The translations under genes and the position numbers were made by a program. The notes beneath the pieces were generated by a model that did not search any database, had not been told where the DNA came from, and saw only the letters and a program-made list of their open reading frames with translations. This document shows, one piece after another, positions 1 through 6,114 of a stretch of 7,806 bases of DNA. This stretch comes from Acidobacteriota bacterium (GTDB taxonomy: Bacteria > Acidobacteriota > UBA6911 > JACQSX01), in assembly GCA_016199665.1 (NCBI GenBank), contig JACQGG010000215.1:1-7806 (forward strand), given 5' to 3'. Within the stretch, counting starts at the first letter, position 1, and each line of letters starts with the position of its first letter.

Positions 1-457
1 CCTTGTAATAGCGCACGTCCAGCCTGAGTCCCAGCGGCCCGACCAGGTGGGGAATCTTGACTCCGCCTCCCGCGTTCCAGATAAAGCCCTTTTTCAAGTC
101 CAGGAACTGGTTCGAGTCGCCGCTGACCAGCCCTCCGATCCCCAGGGTACCAAACGGGACAAGTTTCCCAACAGCGAACTGCGCCAGCAGATTGCCGCTG
201 ATGAGCTGGGCCTTGCCCTCGAAATTCTTTTGCTTATCCACCAGGTTGTTGACCACCGTGTACGAAACCTCAGCGCCGATGGCAGGAAGAAACGGATGGC
301 CGATGCGAAAGCCAAAAAGCGCTCCATTATCGAAATCGGTCCCGGTCAGTTCCGAACCGGGGTCATACCCGCCCGCAAAAACTTCAAGTTCCTGAGCCTT
401 CGCGCCGCAAACCAGACCCACCCACAAGCAGAAGAACACCACGATTCGCCGCTTCAT
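1..457 (-). CDS. Outer-membrane beta-barrel protein, N-terminal part, cut by the window edge
   Basis: The reading frame begins with ATG at 457 and stays open for 152 codons to the left edge, so the C-terminus is missing. The start is supported by AGGAGG four bases upstream. Residues 1-21 form a signal peptide: MKRR, a hydrophobic core (IVVFFCLWVGLV) and an AKA cleavage site before QELEVF. The mature part alternates polar and hydrophobic residues with glycine-rich turns (VFAGGYDPGSE, ALFGFRIGHPFL, AEVSYTVVNNL, GTLGIGGLV, LRLDVRYYK), typical of beta-hairpins in small 8-stranded OmpA/OmpW-like barrels. It should sit in the outer membrane; its ligand or role cannot be told. It follows the dihydropyrimidinase gene in the same direction after a 196-base gap, so it may be a separate transcription unit. 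A link to pyrimidine uptake is only possible, not shown. I am fairly sure of the coding call and less sure of the barrel subfamily. Confidence 0.8.
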   Translation of the reverse strand, partial: MKRRIVVFFCLWVGLVCGAKAQELEVFAGGYDPGSELTGTDFDNGALFGFRIGHPFLPAIGAEVSYTVVNNLVDKQKNFEGKAQLISGNLLAQFAVGKLVPFGTLGIGGLVSGDSNQFLDLKKGFIWNAGGGVKIPHLVGPLGLRLDVRYYK

Positions 458-653
458 CAAGCCTCCTGGTCACAGATTTGTTCACCTTAGAGATTGCAGG
501 AATTTGACCTTTCCTCCGCGCATGCTCCGCGCCCTCGGCGCCTCCGCGGTGAGCCCAAAAAGTGACCTTTGCACCCGAAGGGAGCCAGCCCCCGCCTGCA
601 ACGGCGGCGGCGGAAAACGCGAGCGCCCGCCATTCTATCCGATTCGCCTTATC
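458..653. other. Intergenic region between outer-membrane protein gene and dihydropyrimidinase gene
   Basis: No convincing gene is seen on either strand. The region holds a GC-rich repeat-like block (described separately), a short inverted pair CCGCC/GGCGG at 592-607 without a following T-run, and a TAGAAT box on the minus strand at 632-637 with only a poor -35 (TTTCTG). A promoter for the outer-membrane protein gene is expected here but none stands out, and no clear terminator ends the pathway operon. Confidence 0.4.
513..554. repeat. GC-rich repeat-like block with imperfect CTCCGCG units
   Basis: Three successive related units can be read on the plus strand: CCTCCGCGCATG, CTCCGCGCCCTCGGCG and CCTCCGCGGTGAGC. 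Each carries the core CTCCGCG. Blocks of the general form 'CTCCGCG-CCCTC-GCG-CCTCCGCGGTGA' recur between genes in many environmental bacterial genomes, as far as I recall. It is noncoding here and lies about 55 bases upstream of the outer-membrane protein start. Whether it is a true dispersed repeat in this genome cannot be seen from one copy. Confidence 0.4.
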
Positions 654-2036
654 TCAGAAACCACCGAATGTGGATCGCTTCAAGAGACGCCCGGCGCCGG
701 CCCGGCCTCTAAATTGTCCGTTTTCGACAACAACCTTGCCCTGCGACAACACAACCCGGGCCGCTCCTTTGACCCGCATCCCCTCGTACGGGTTGTAATC
801 GACCCGCATATGGTGAGTTTTGGCGCTCAAGGTCACTTCGGCTTCGGGATCAAAGATGACAAGATCGGCATCGCTGCCGGCAGCGATCGTCCCCTTTCTC
901 GGAAAAAGACCGAACATCTTTGCAGGAGCGGTGGCGACAAGCTGGACAAAGCGATTAAGAGAAATCCTGCCGGTGCGCACACCGCCGTTATAGAGAAGCG
1001 AGAGGCGAGTTTCCACTCCCGGCGCACCGTTGGGAATCTTGCTGAAATCTTCCCTGCCCAGCTCCTTCTGCTCCTTGAAACAAAACGGACAATGGTCGGT
1101 GGACACGACCTGGAGATGGTCCTTCTGCAGCCCGGCCCAGAGCCGGTCCTGGTGCCACTTCTCCCGCAGAGGGGGCGTCATGACGTACTTGGCTCCTTCG
1201 AAGCCCTCCGCCTGGTAGTTCTCATCGGAAAGAAACAGATACTGCGGGCAAGTTTCAGCGTACGCAGGCAGCCCGCGATCCCGCGCCTCCCGCACCTTCT
1301 GCAGCGCGTCGTTGCAACTGAGGTGCACTATATAAACAGGAGCTCCAGCCAACTCCGCCAGCGCAATGGCCCGGCCGGTTGCCTCTCCTTCCATGCTCGC
1401 GGGCCGTGTCAGCGCATGGTATTTCGGAGCTGTCTTCCCTTCCGCCAGCGCTCGCCTGACCATCAGATCAATGACGCTGCCGTTTTCGGCATGCATGCAG
1501 ATGAGCGCCCCGATCTTTCCCGCCTGCACCAGAGCCTTGAAGATTGTGGCGTCATCCACCATCAGGACCCCCGGATAGGCCATGAAAAGCTTGAAGCTGG
1601 TGACACCGTCCCGGACCATGCTGCTCATGTCTTCCAGCCCCGCGTCGGGCAGATCGGTGACGATCATGTGGAACCCGTAATCGACAGCCGCCTTGCCGTC
1701 GGCCTTGCCATACCACGTGTCCAGAGCCTGGCGCATCGCCTGTCCCTTGAATTGGATCGCAAAATCGATCAGGGTTGTCGTCCCCCCATGGGCGGCAGCA
1801 ATGGTGCCCGTCTCGAAATCGTCACTGCTGACTGTTCCCCCAAAGGGCATGTCCATATGGGTATGAACGTCGACGCCTCCCGGCAGAACATAGCAGCCCG
1901 ACGCGTCAATCTCGTGATCGGCATCCACGCTGAGCTGGCGTCCGATGCTGTCGATCACGTCATCGACGATGAGAACGTCGGCGCGATACTGGTCGGTGGC
2001 GGTGACTACGGTTCCGTTTCTTACCAGCGTCTTCAT
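654..2036 (-). CDS. hydA: Dihydropyrimidinase (D-hydantoinase family)
   Basis: A 460-residue cytoplasmic amidohydrolase, the usual length for the family. It hydrolyses 5,6-dihydrouracil or dihydrothymine to N-carbamoyl-beta-amino acids, the second step of the reductive pathway, and may also open 5-substituted hydantoins. All expected dinuclear zinc ligands are present: H58 and H60 in VDVHTHMD, K149 (to be carboxylated) in SFKLFMAYPG, H182 in MHAEN, H238 in IVHLS and D314 in STDHCPF. The gate tyrosine is Y154 and the substrate-binding asparagine is N336 in IPNGAPG. The position that is usually Ser in the S-PPLR loop is T287. Residues 1-55 and about 375-445 form the flanking beta-sandwich. The start at 2036 has AAGGA eight bases upstream. 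It is the last pathway gene, 275 bases after the ureidopropionase gene, from which it is separated by heptamer repeat arrays. The family call is firm; dihydropyrimidinase rather than pure hydantoinase activity follows from the preTA and ureidopropionase neighbours. Confidence 0.95.
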   Translation of the reverse strand: MKTLVRNGTVVTATDQYRADVLIVDDVIDSIGRQLSVDADHEIDASGCYVLPGGVDVHTHMDMPFGGTVSSDDFETGTIAAAHGGTTTLIDFAIQFKGQAMRQALDTWYGKADGKAAVDYGFHMIVTDLPDAGLEDMSSMVRDGVTSFKLFMAYPGVLMVDDATIFKALVQAGKIGALICMHAENGSVIDLMVRRALAEGKTAPKYHALTRPASMEGEATGRAIALAELAGAPVYIVHLSCNDALQKVREARDRGLPAYAETCPQYLFLSDENYQAEGFEGAKYVMTPPLREKWHQDRLWAGLQKDHLQVVSTDHCPFCFKEQKELGREDFSKIPNGAPGVETRLSLLYNGGVRTGRISLNRFVQLVATAPAKMFGLFPRKGTIAAGSDADLVIFDPEAEVTLSAKTHHMRVDYNPYEGMRVKGAARVVLSQGKVVVENGQFRGRAGAGRLLKRSTFGGF

Positions 2037-2085
2037 ATCCTCATTCCTTGGACAGCCGTCAGCCTGAGCCCCGGCCGTCAGGCTT

Positions 2086-2155
2086 CAGCGGTCGGCGGTC
2101 AGCCTTCAGCCGTCAGCGGTCAGCCATCAGCCGTCAGCTTTCAGCGGTCAGCTTT
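2086..2155 (+). repeat. Heptamer tandem array CAGCNNT, left arm
   Basis: Ten in-phase 7-base units run from 2086: CAGCGGT, CGGCGGT, CAGCCTT, CAGCCGT, CAGCGGT, CAGCCAT, CAGCCGT, CAGCTTT, CAGCGGT, CAGCTTT. Only the second departs from CAGCNNT. Two further units (CAGCCGT, CAGCCTG) sit at 2053-2066, out of phase with the rest, just upstream of the dihydropyrimidinase ribosome site at 2045-2049. The array is noncoding. The period of seven resembles the heptanucleotide STRR elements described in cyanobacteria, but those have other sequences and this is not a cyanobacterial gene context. Together with the opposite-strand array at 2256-2297 it forms an inverted pair. Confidence 0.85.
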
Positions 2156-2255
2156 CCTGGACGGGCAAGTTGTCGATTATGGCCTGGAAAACGCAATCGG
2201 CGGTCGACTTTCAGGAAGCAAGCCGTGTACTTCCCTACGCCGGCTGACTGCCCCG

Positions 2256-2297
2256 ACCGCTGACGGCTGACCGCTGATAGCTGACCGCTGAAGGCTG
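2256..2297 (-). repeat. Heptamer tandem array CAGCNNT, right arm, inverted
   Basis: Read on the minus strand from 2297, six perfect-phase units appear: CAGCCTT, CAGCGGT, CAGCTAT, CAGCGGT, CAGCCGT, CAGCGGT. Its outer 39 bases (2259-2297) match 2100-2138 in inverted orientation at 34 of 39 positions. The spacer between the two arrays (2156-2255) shows no gene. The array ends 14 bases after the ureidopropionase stop codon, so it lies in the intercistronic RNA between that gene and the dihydropyrimidinase gene. A structural role (RNA stability, attenuation) or a mobile-repeat origin is inference. Confidence 0.85.
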
Positions 2298-2311
2298 CCG
2301 GCCACCTCGAC

Positions 2312-3187
2312 TCACAGCAGCAGCTCCCTGATCTCTCCGTACGTTTCCGGCCGTCGATCGCGGAAGAACTGCCAGGTGTTGCGAACTTCACGGATCATGT
2401 CCAGGTCAAGGTCAGCGATCAAAAGTTCGTCCTTGTCGCGCGATGCCTGGGCGAGGATCCGGCCTCGAGGGTCGCAGAAGTAACTCTTGCCGTAGAACTC
2501 GCCGATGTTCCAGGGAAGTTCGCGGCCGACACGGTTGATCGCCCCGATGAAGTAACCGTTTGCCACTGCGTGGGCGGGCTGTTCCAGCTCCCAGAGATAT
2601 TCGGACAGCCCTGCCACGGTCGCCGATGGATTGAACACGATTTCTGCGCCCTTCAGGCCCAGCACGCGCGCTCCTTCAGGAAAGTGACGGTCATAGCAGA
2701 TGTAGACGCCGATAGCACCCACCGCCGTTGAAAACACCGGGTAGCCGAGGTTCCCCGGCTTGAAATAGAACTTCTCCCAGAATCCGGGCAAGCAGTGCGG
2801 GATGTGCTGCTTGCGATACTTGCCCAGGTATTCCCCGCCGGCGTCAATCACCGCGGCAGTGTTGTAGTACACGCCGGTCAAATCCTCTTCGTACACCGGC
2901 ACGACCAGCACCATGGGATGCCTGCGGGCGAAGTCCTGCATCAGGCGGGTGGTGGGACCCTCCGGGACTTTTTCGACCAGGCCGTACCATCGGACATCCT
3001 GCTCGGCCGGAAAATACGGCCCATAGAAAAGCTCCTGGAGGCAAACAACCTGCACTCCGCTTGAGGCTGCCTGCTCCATCAAGCGCAGATGTTTGCCGAC
3101 CATGGCCTCCTTGATCTGATCCATGGGACGGTCAACTCCCAGCTCATTGTGAGCCTGAATGAGCCCGGCCCTTACGATTCGCGCCAT
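2312..3187 (-). CDS. Beta-ureidopropionase, nitrilase (carbon-nitrogen hydrolase) fold
   Basis: A 291-residue cytoplasmic hydrolase that should convert N-carbamoyl-beta-alanine to beta-alanine, CO2 and ammonia, the third step of the pathway. The nitrilase catalytic set is complete: E52 in CLQELFYG, K126 in KYRKQHIP, E138 in FWEKFYF and nucleophile C164 in YICYDRHFPE. Segments EKFYFKPGNLGYPVF, FNPSAT, GAINRVG and FYGKSYF closely resemble animal beta-ureidopropionase (UPB1) as I remember it. The protein lacks the roughly 70-residue N-terminal extension of the animal enzyme. The ATG at 3187 follows AAGGAGG by three bases. It lies 163 bases after preA and before the dihydropyrimidinase gene, which strongly supports this substrate over other nitrilase-superfamily amidases such as N-carbamoylputrescine amidase. 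Many bacteria use an unrelated M20 zinc peptidase-like enzyme for this step, so the enzyme type is informative. Confidence 0.88.
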   Translation of the reverse strand: MARIVRAGLIQAHNELGVDRPMDQIKEAMVGKHLRLMEQAASSGVQVVCLQELFYGPYFPAEQDVRWYGLVEKVPEGPTTRLMQDFARRHPMVLVVPVYEEDLTGVYYNTAAVIDAGGEYLGKYRKQHIPHCLPGFWEKFYFKPGNLGYPVFSTAVGAIGVYICYDRHFPEGARVLGLKGAEIVFNPSATVAGLSEYLWELEQPAHAVANGYFIGAINRVGRELPWNIGEFYGKSYFCDPRGRILAQASRDKDELLIADLDLDMIREVRNTWQFFRDRRPETYGEIRELLL

Positions 3188-3197
3188 GGTCCTCCTT

Positions 3198-3223
3198 AAG
3201 AAACATCAACAAGAAACATCAAC
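3198..3223 (+). repeat. Exact 13-base tandem duplication upstream of the ureidopropionase gene
   Basis: AAGAAACATCAAC occurs twice with no gap (3198-3210 and 3211-3223), directly next to the AAGGAGG ribosome site of the ureidopropionase gene. On the transcript it reads as GTTGATGTTTCTT twice. It is probably a replication-slippage product in the 163-base gap after preA; a regulatory role is not indicated. The rest of that gap (3224-3350) shows no gene and only weak GC-rich pairing. Confidence 0.7.
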
Positions 3224-3350
3224 GCGCCACTGCCGAGGGGCGCTTCAACTGCCCCCGACGCAGCCAACGTGGCGTCCCTCTTTGCCCGCTACTCTGGACC
3301 CCCCGCGGCGCGACACAGGGGATGTACCCCCCGCACTCACCAACGCACGG

Positions 3351-4595
3351 TCAGCTTCGGCCGCTCCGCAAGGCGTTCCAGCTCATCTTGCCCGCAGGAC
3401 CGGGAACCTGGGCCATCGTAATGCAGTCTTCCACCGGACAGACCAGCGCACAAAGATTGCATCCCACACACTCGACTTCGTCAATCAATGGAACCCGGCG
3501 GTCCTCTCTAAGATGGATACACTGATGGGCTCCATCCCAGCATGCCACGTAGCAGAGCTGGCATCCAATGCAGGTCTCCGGGTCGATCTTGGCGACAATT
3601 CTGTAGTTCAGGTCCAGGTTGCCCCAGTCGGTCAGATGAGGCAAGCTGCGCCCCCGCAACTCGTTTAGGCTTTGAAATCCTTTTTCTTCGAGATAAAATT
3701 CAAGACCCTCCAACATGTCCCGAATAATTCGAAATCCGTAGTGCATGACGGCGGTGCAAACCTGAACGGTACCCGCACCGAGCAGGATAAACTCGACGGC
3801 GTCCCGCCAAGTGGCGATTCCACCGATTCCGGAGATCGGGATGTGAAACTCAGGATCCAGGGCCGCCGATGAAACCATATTCAGTGCAATCGGCTTGACT
3901 GCCGGACCGCAATAGCCCCCATGGGTCGACATCCCCCCGACGTTGGGTCGGGGCACGAAAGTATCCAGATCGATGCCGGTAATACTGTTCAACGTGTTGA
4001 TCAGCGAAATAGCATCCGCGCCGCCTTTTTGGGCCGCCCGCGCAATGTAGCGCACATCGGAAGTGTTGGGAGTCAGCTTCACAATGACCGGAGTGCGCGC
4101 GACCTCCTTGACCCATGCCGTGATCTGGCACGTGTACTCTGGAACCTGGCCGACCGCCGCGCCCATGCCGCGCTCTGACATTCCATGCGGGCAGCCAAAG
4201 TTCAATTCCAGCCCGTCACATCCAGTATCTTCGGTCCTCTTGACAATGTCATGCCATGCCTTCCGCGTGGAGTCGACCATCAGGGACACCACCACCGCCT
4301 GGTCTGGATAGCGGCGCTTGACCTCCCTAATCTCCCGGAGATTCTCCTCGATGGGCCGGTCCGAAATCAGCTCAATGTTGTTTAAACCCATCATCCGCTG
4401 CCCATTCCAGTCGATCGAAGAGTACCGCGAGGTGGTATTGATGATCGGTTCGCCCACGGTCTTCCAAACCGCTCCGCCCCACCCCTGGTCAAAAGCCCGC
4501 GCCACCTGCTCCCCGCTATTACTTGGGGGCCCGGAAGCCAGCCAGAAGGGATTAGGAGATCGAATTCCGCCCAGATTGCAGGAAAGGTCTGCCAT
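3351..4595 (-). CDS. preA: NAD-dependent dihydropyrimidine dehydrogenase, catalytic subunit PreA
   Basis: A 414-residue cytoplasmic flavoprotein corresponding to the C-terminal half of animal dihydropyrimidine dehydrogenase (DPD). It reduces uracil or thymine to the 5,6-dihydro form. Residues 1-310 make the FMN-binding TIM barrel, like class 1 dihydroorotate dehydrogenase. Spacing from DPD, as I recall its numbering, places catalytic Cys671 at C135 (ELNFGCPHGM), Lys709 at K173 (VKLTPN), and the uracil contacts Asn609, Asn668, Asn736 and Thr737 at N73, N132, N200 and T201. The C-terminal ferredoxin domain has two [4Fe-4S] motifs: C342, C345, C348, C352 and C376, C379, C382, C386. The start at 4595 has GGAG seven bases upstream. 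The preT gene precedes it by 148 bases; the two products should form the working enzyme. The length matches E. coli PreA (about 411). DPD Ser670 is replaced by G134, which I believe also occurs in other bacterial PreA proteins. Confidence 0.96.
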   Translation of the reverse strand: MADLSCNLGGIRSPNPFWLASGPPSNSGEQVARAFDQGWGGAVWKTVGEPIINTTSRYSSIDWNGQRMMGLNNIELISDRPIEENLREIREVKRRYPDQAVVVSLMVDSTRKAWHDIVKRTEDTGCDGLELNFGCPHGMSERGMGAAVGQVPEYTCQITAWVKEVARTPVIVKLTPNTSDVRYIARAAQKGGADAISLINTLNSITGIDLDTFVPRPNVGGMSTHGGYCGPAVKPIALNMVSSAALDPEFHIPISGIGGIATWRDAVEFILLGAGTVQVCTAVMHYGFRIIRDMLEGLEFYLEEKGFQSLNELRGRSLPHLTDWGNLDLNYRIVAKIDPETCIGCQLCYVACWDGAHQCIHLREDRRVPLIDEVECVGCNLCALVCPVEDCITMAQVPGPAGKMSWNALRSGRS

Positions 4596-4670
4596 GTTCT
4601 TACTCCATTGTGAGCGTGCTGAAGGCTCCTAGTAAGCCTTGCAGGATCCTTCGAGCGTTTCGCAGAAAAG

Positions 4671-4697
4671 CCGTCAACCCTCAGCCGGTCAGCCGGG
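4671..4697. repeat. Degenerate CAGCC-type repeat trace between preT and preA
   Basis: The plus strand reads CCGTCAACCCTCAGCCGGTCAGCCGGGG, with two CAGCCGG(T) units and a diverged CCGTCAACC start. It resembles the CAGCNNT arrays at 2086-2155 but has lost strict 7-base spacing. It lies in the 148-base gap 4596-4743, which has no gene. A 6-base inverted pair AAGGCT/AGCCTT (4622-4640) is also present there, without a T-run. Confidence 0.4.
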
Positions 4698-4743
4698 GAA
4701 AAGCACGACCCTCAAACTTCACGCCTGTAAACAACAAAAAGAT

Positions 4744-6114
4744 TCACAAACCAGGTGGCCGCGGTCCAACCGCCCTTAGGTAACGATCGATCCCGGCGGC
4801 GGCGCGCTTCCCATCGGCGACAGCATCCACAACTTCCTTCCCGCCATTGGCGCAGTCTCCACCTGAAAAATATTTCGGGTTGGCCGTCTGGCCCGTGCCG
4901 GGGTCCACGACAACCCGGCCCTTCTCAAGCTGGACCCCTGGAAGCTTTTCCAGAAAGGAAGACCGAGGATCTTGTCCCAGCGCCTCGATGACCATGTCGG
5001 TCTCGATGAAAAAACGGGACTCGGGAATTTCGTCGGCGCGGAAGCTCCCGGAAGCCTCCCTTGCTCCAGACCTCGTTCGCACGCATACGAGCCGCTGCAC
5101 GAACGCGTTTCCCTGGATTTCGACCGGCTGGGCATGCCACAGGAACTGTACTCCATCCTGCTTGGCCAGCTCATACTCGTAGTGATAGGCGGGCATCTCC
5201 GACTCGCCTCGCCGATACACGATTGCCACCCATTCGGCTCCCAGGCGCCGCGCCTGGGTGGCGCAATCAATTGAAGTGTTTCCTGCGCCGATGACGACGA
5301 CGCGGCGGCCCACGTCTATTTCAGCGAAGGGCTTCGACTTGACCTCCTCGATGAAATCGATGGCCTCATACACTCCCGCAAGGTTCTCGCCGGGAATCCC
5401 AAGGCGGCGGGTCTTGCCAAGTCCCACGCCGATGAAAATGGCGTCAAAATCCGCCTCCAGATCCTCAAGAGTCAAATCATGCCCCACTTGGACCCCGCAC
5501 TGGATCTTGACACCGAGGCTCCGAACCAGGTTGATTTCCCGAAGACTTTCTTCCGGTGTCATCTTGTAGTAAGCGATCCCATAAGTATTGAGTCCTCCCG
5601 GCAACGGATGTCTGTCCAGGATGACTGCCCCATAACCCATCTTGGCCAGTTCGGCAGCACAGGAAAGGCTGGCGGGACCGGCGCCGATCAGGGCGACCCT
5701 CTTGTCCCGGGCTGAACCGGGTGCAAACAACTGCACTGGATTCTGAAAGGCCCAGTCGGTGGCATGCCGCTGTAACCTGCCGATTTGAATCGGCGGTTCT
5801 CCGCGCCCGTGCATGACGCACGCACCTTCGCAAAGCACTTCAACCGGACAGACGCGGGCGCAACTGGCTCCCAGGATGTTGGCGGAAAGAATTTCCCTGG
5901 CGGATCCTCTCATGTTTCCGGTGGCAATTTTCTTAATGAATGCGGGAACGTCAATGTGAGTCGGACAGGCAGCCGTACAAGGGGCATCAAAGCAAAACAG
6001 GCAGCGCGACGCCTCCGCCAGCGCGGCTCCGGGGCTGAGCGCCCGGTTAATATCACCGAAGTTGGTCCGGTACTCCTCGGGTCGCAGCTTGGGGGCCAGG
6101 CGGATTTCACTCAT
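4744..6114 (-). CDS. preT: NAD-dependent dihydropyrimidine dehydrogenase, electron-input subunit PreT
   Basis: A 456-residue cytoplasmic flavoprotein corresponding to the N-terminal half of animal DPD and related to the glutamate synthase small subunit. It takes electrons from NAD(P)H to FAD and on to Fe-S clusters for PreA. Residues 30-120 are the alpha-helical Fe-S domain with C38, C41, C46, C50, C89, C95 and C99 plus Q115, in exact DPD ligand spacing. The FAD motif is IGAGPASLSCA (143-153), the nucleotide motif VIGAGNTSIDCA (274-285), and a C-terminal FAD segment is YFSGGDCANGG (415-425). I chose ATG at 6114 because MSEIRLAPKLR is a natural N-terminus and it overlaps the permease stop (ATGAGTGA), indicating translational coupling; no good Shine-Dalgarno precedes it. 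A TTG at 6147 would add 11 residues and is less likely. E. coli PreT is shorter (about 412). The preA gene follows. Confidence 0.95.
   Translation of the reverse strand: MSEIRLAPKLRPEEYRTNFGDINRALSPGAALAEASRCLFCFDAPCTAACPTHIDVPAFIKKIATGNMRGSAREILSANILGASCARVCPVEVLCEGACVMHGRGEPPIQIGRLQRHATDWAFQNPVQLFAPGSARDKRVALIGAGPASLSCAAELAKMGYGAVILDRHPLPGGLNTYGIAYYKMTPEESLREINLVRSLGVKIQCGVQVGHDLTLEDLEADFDAIFIGVGLGKTRRLGIPGENLAGVYEAIDFIEEVKSKPFAEIDVGRRVVVIGAGNTSIDCATQARRLGAEWVAIVYRRGESEMPAYHYEYELAKQDGVQFLWHAQPVEIQGNAFVQRLVCVRTRSGAREASGSFRADEIPESRFFIETDMVIEALGQDPRSSFLEKLPGVQLEKGRVVVDPGTGQTANPKYFSGGDCANGGKEVVDAVADGKRAAAGIDRYLRAVGPRPPGL

Noticed and set aside
404..415. Possible lipoprotein cysteine (C17) in the outer-membrane protein signal peptide
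   Set aside because: The preceding residues GLV do not fit a lipobox, which needs a small residue just before Cys; the AKA site before Gln22 fits signal peptidase I better.
47..490. 147-codon open frame on the plus strand at the left edge
   Set aside because: The opposite strand has a clear signal peptide, ribosome site and barrel pattern; the plus-strand peptide resembles no family known to me.
592..607. CCGCC/GGCGG hairpin after the dihydropyrimidinase gene as the operon terminator
   Set aside because: Short stem, no U-tract after it on the transcript and many alternative GC-rich pairings nearby.
504..2270. 588-codon open frame on the plus strand opposite the dihydropyrimidinase gene
   Set aside because: It mirrors a gene with full catalytic residues, shows no recognisable domain, and its end runs through the heptamer repeat, giving low-complexity QPSAVSGQPSAVS-type peptide. 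It is a by-product of GC-rich codon use.
2086..2297. CRISPR array
   Set aside because: The repeats are seven bases with no spacers of 30-40 bases between them, they face in opposite directions, and no cas gene is nearby.
2053..2297. Insertion sequence or MITE bounded by inverted repeats
   Set aside because: No transposase frame lies in the spacer, no flanking target duplication was found, and internal tandem heptamers are not typical terminal repeats. A repeat-element origin stays possible but is not supported as a transposon.
4622..4640. AAGGCT/AGCCTT hairpin upstream of preA as a terminator or attenuator
   Set aside because: The stem is only six base pairs and no T-run follows on either strand; it does not support a terminator call.
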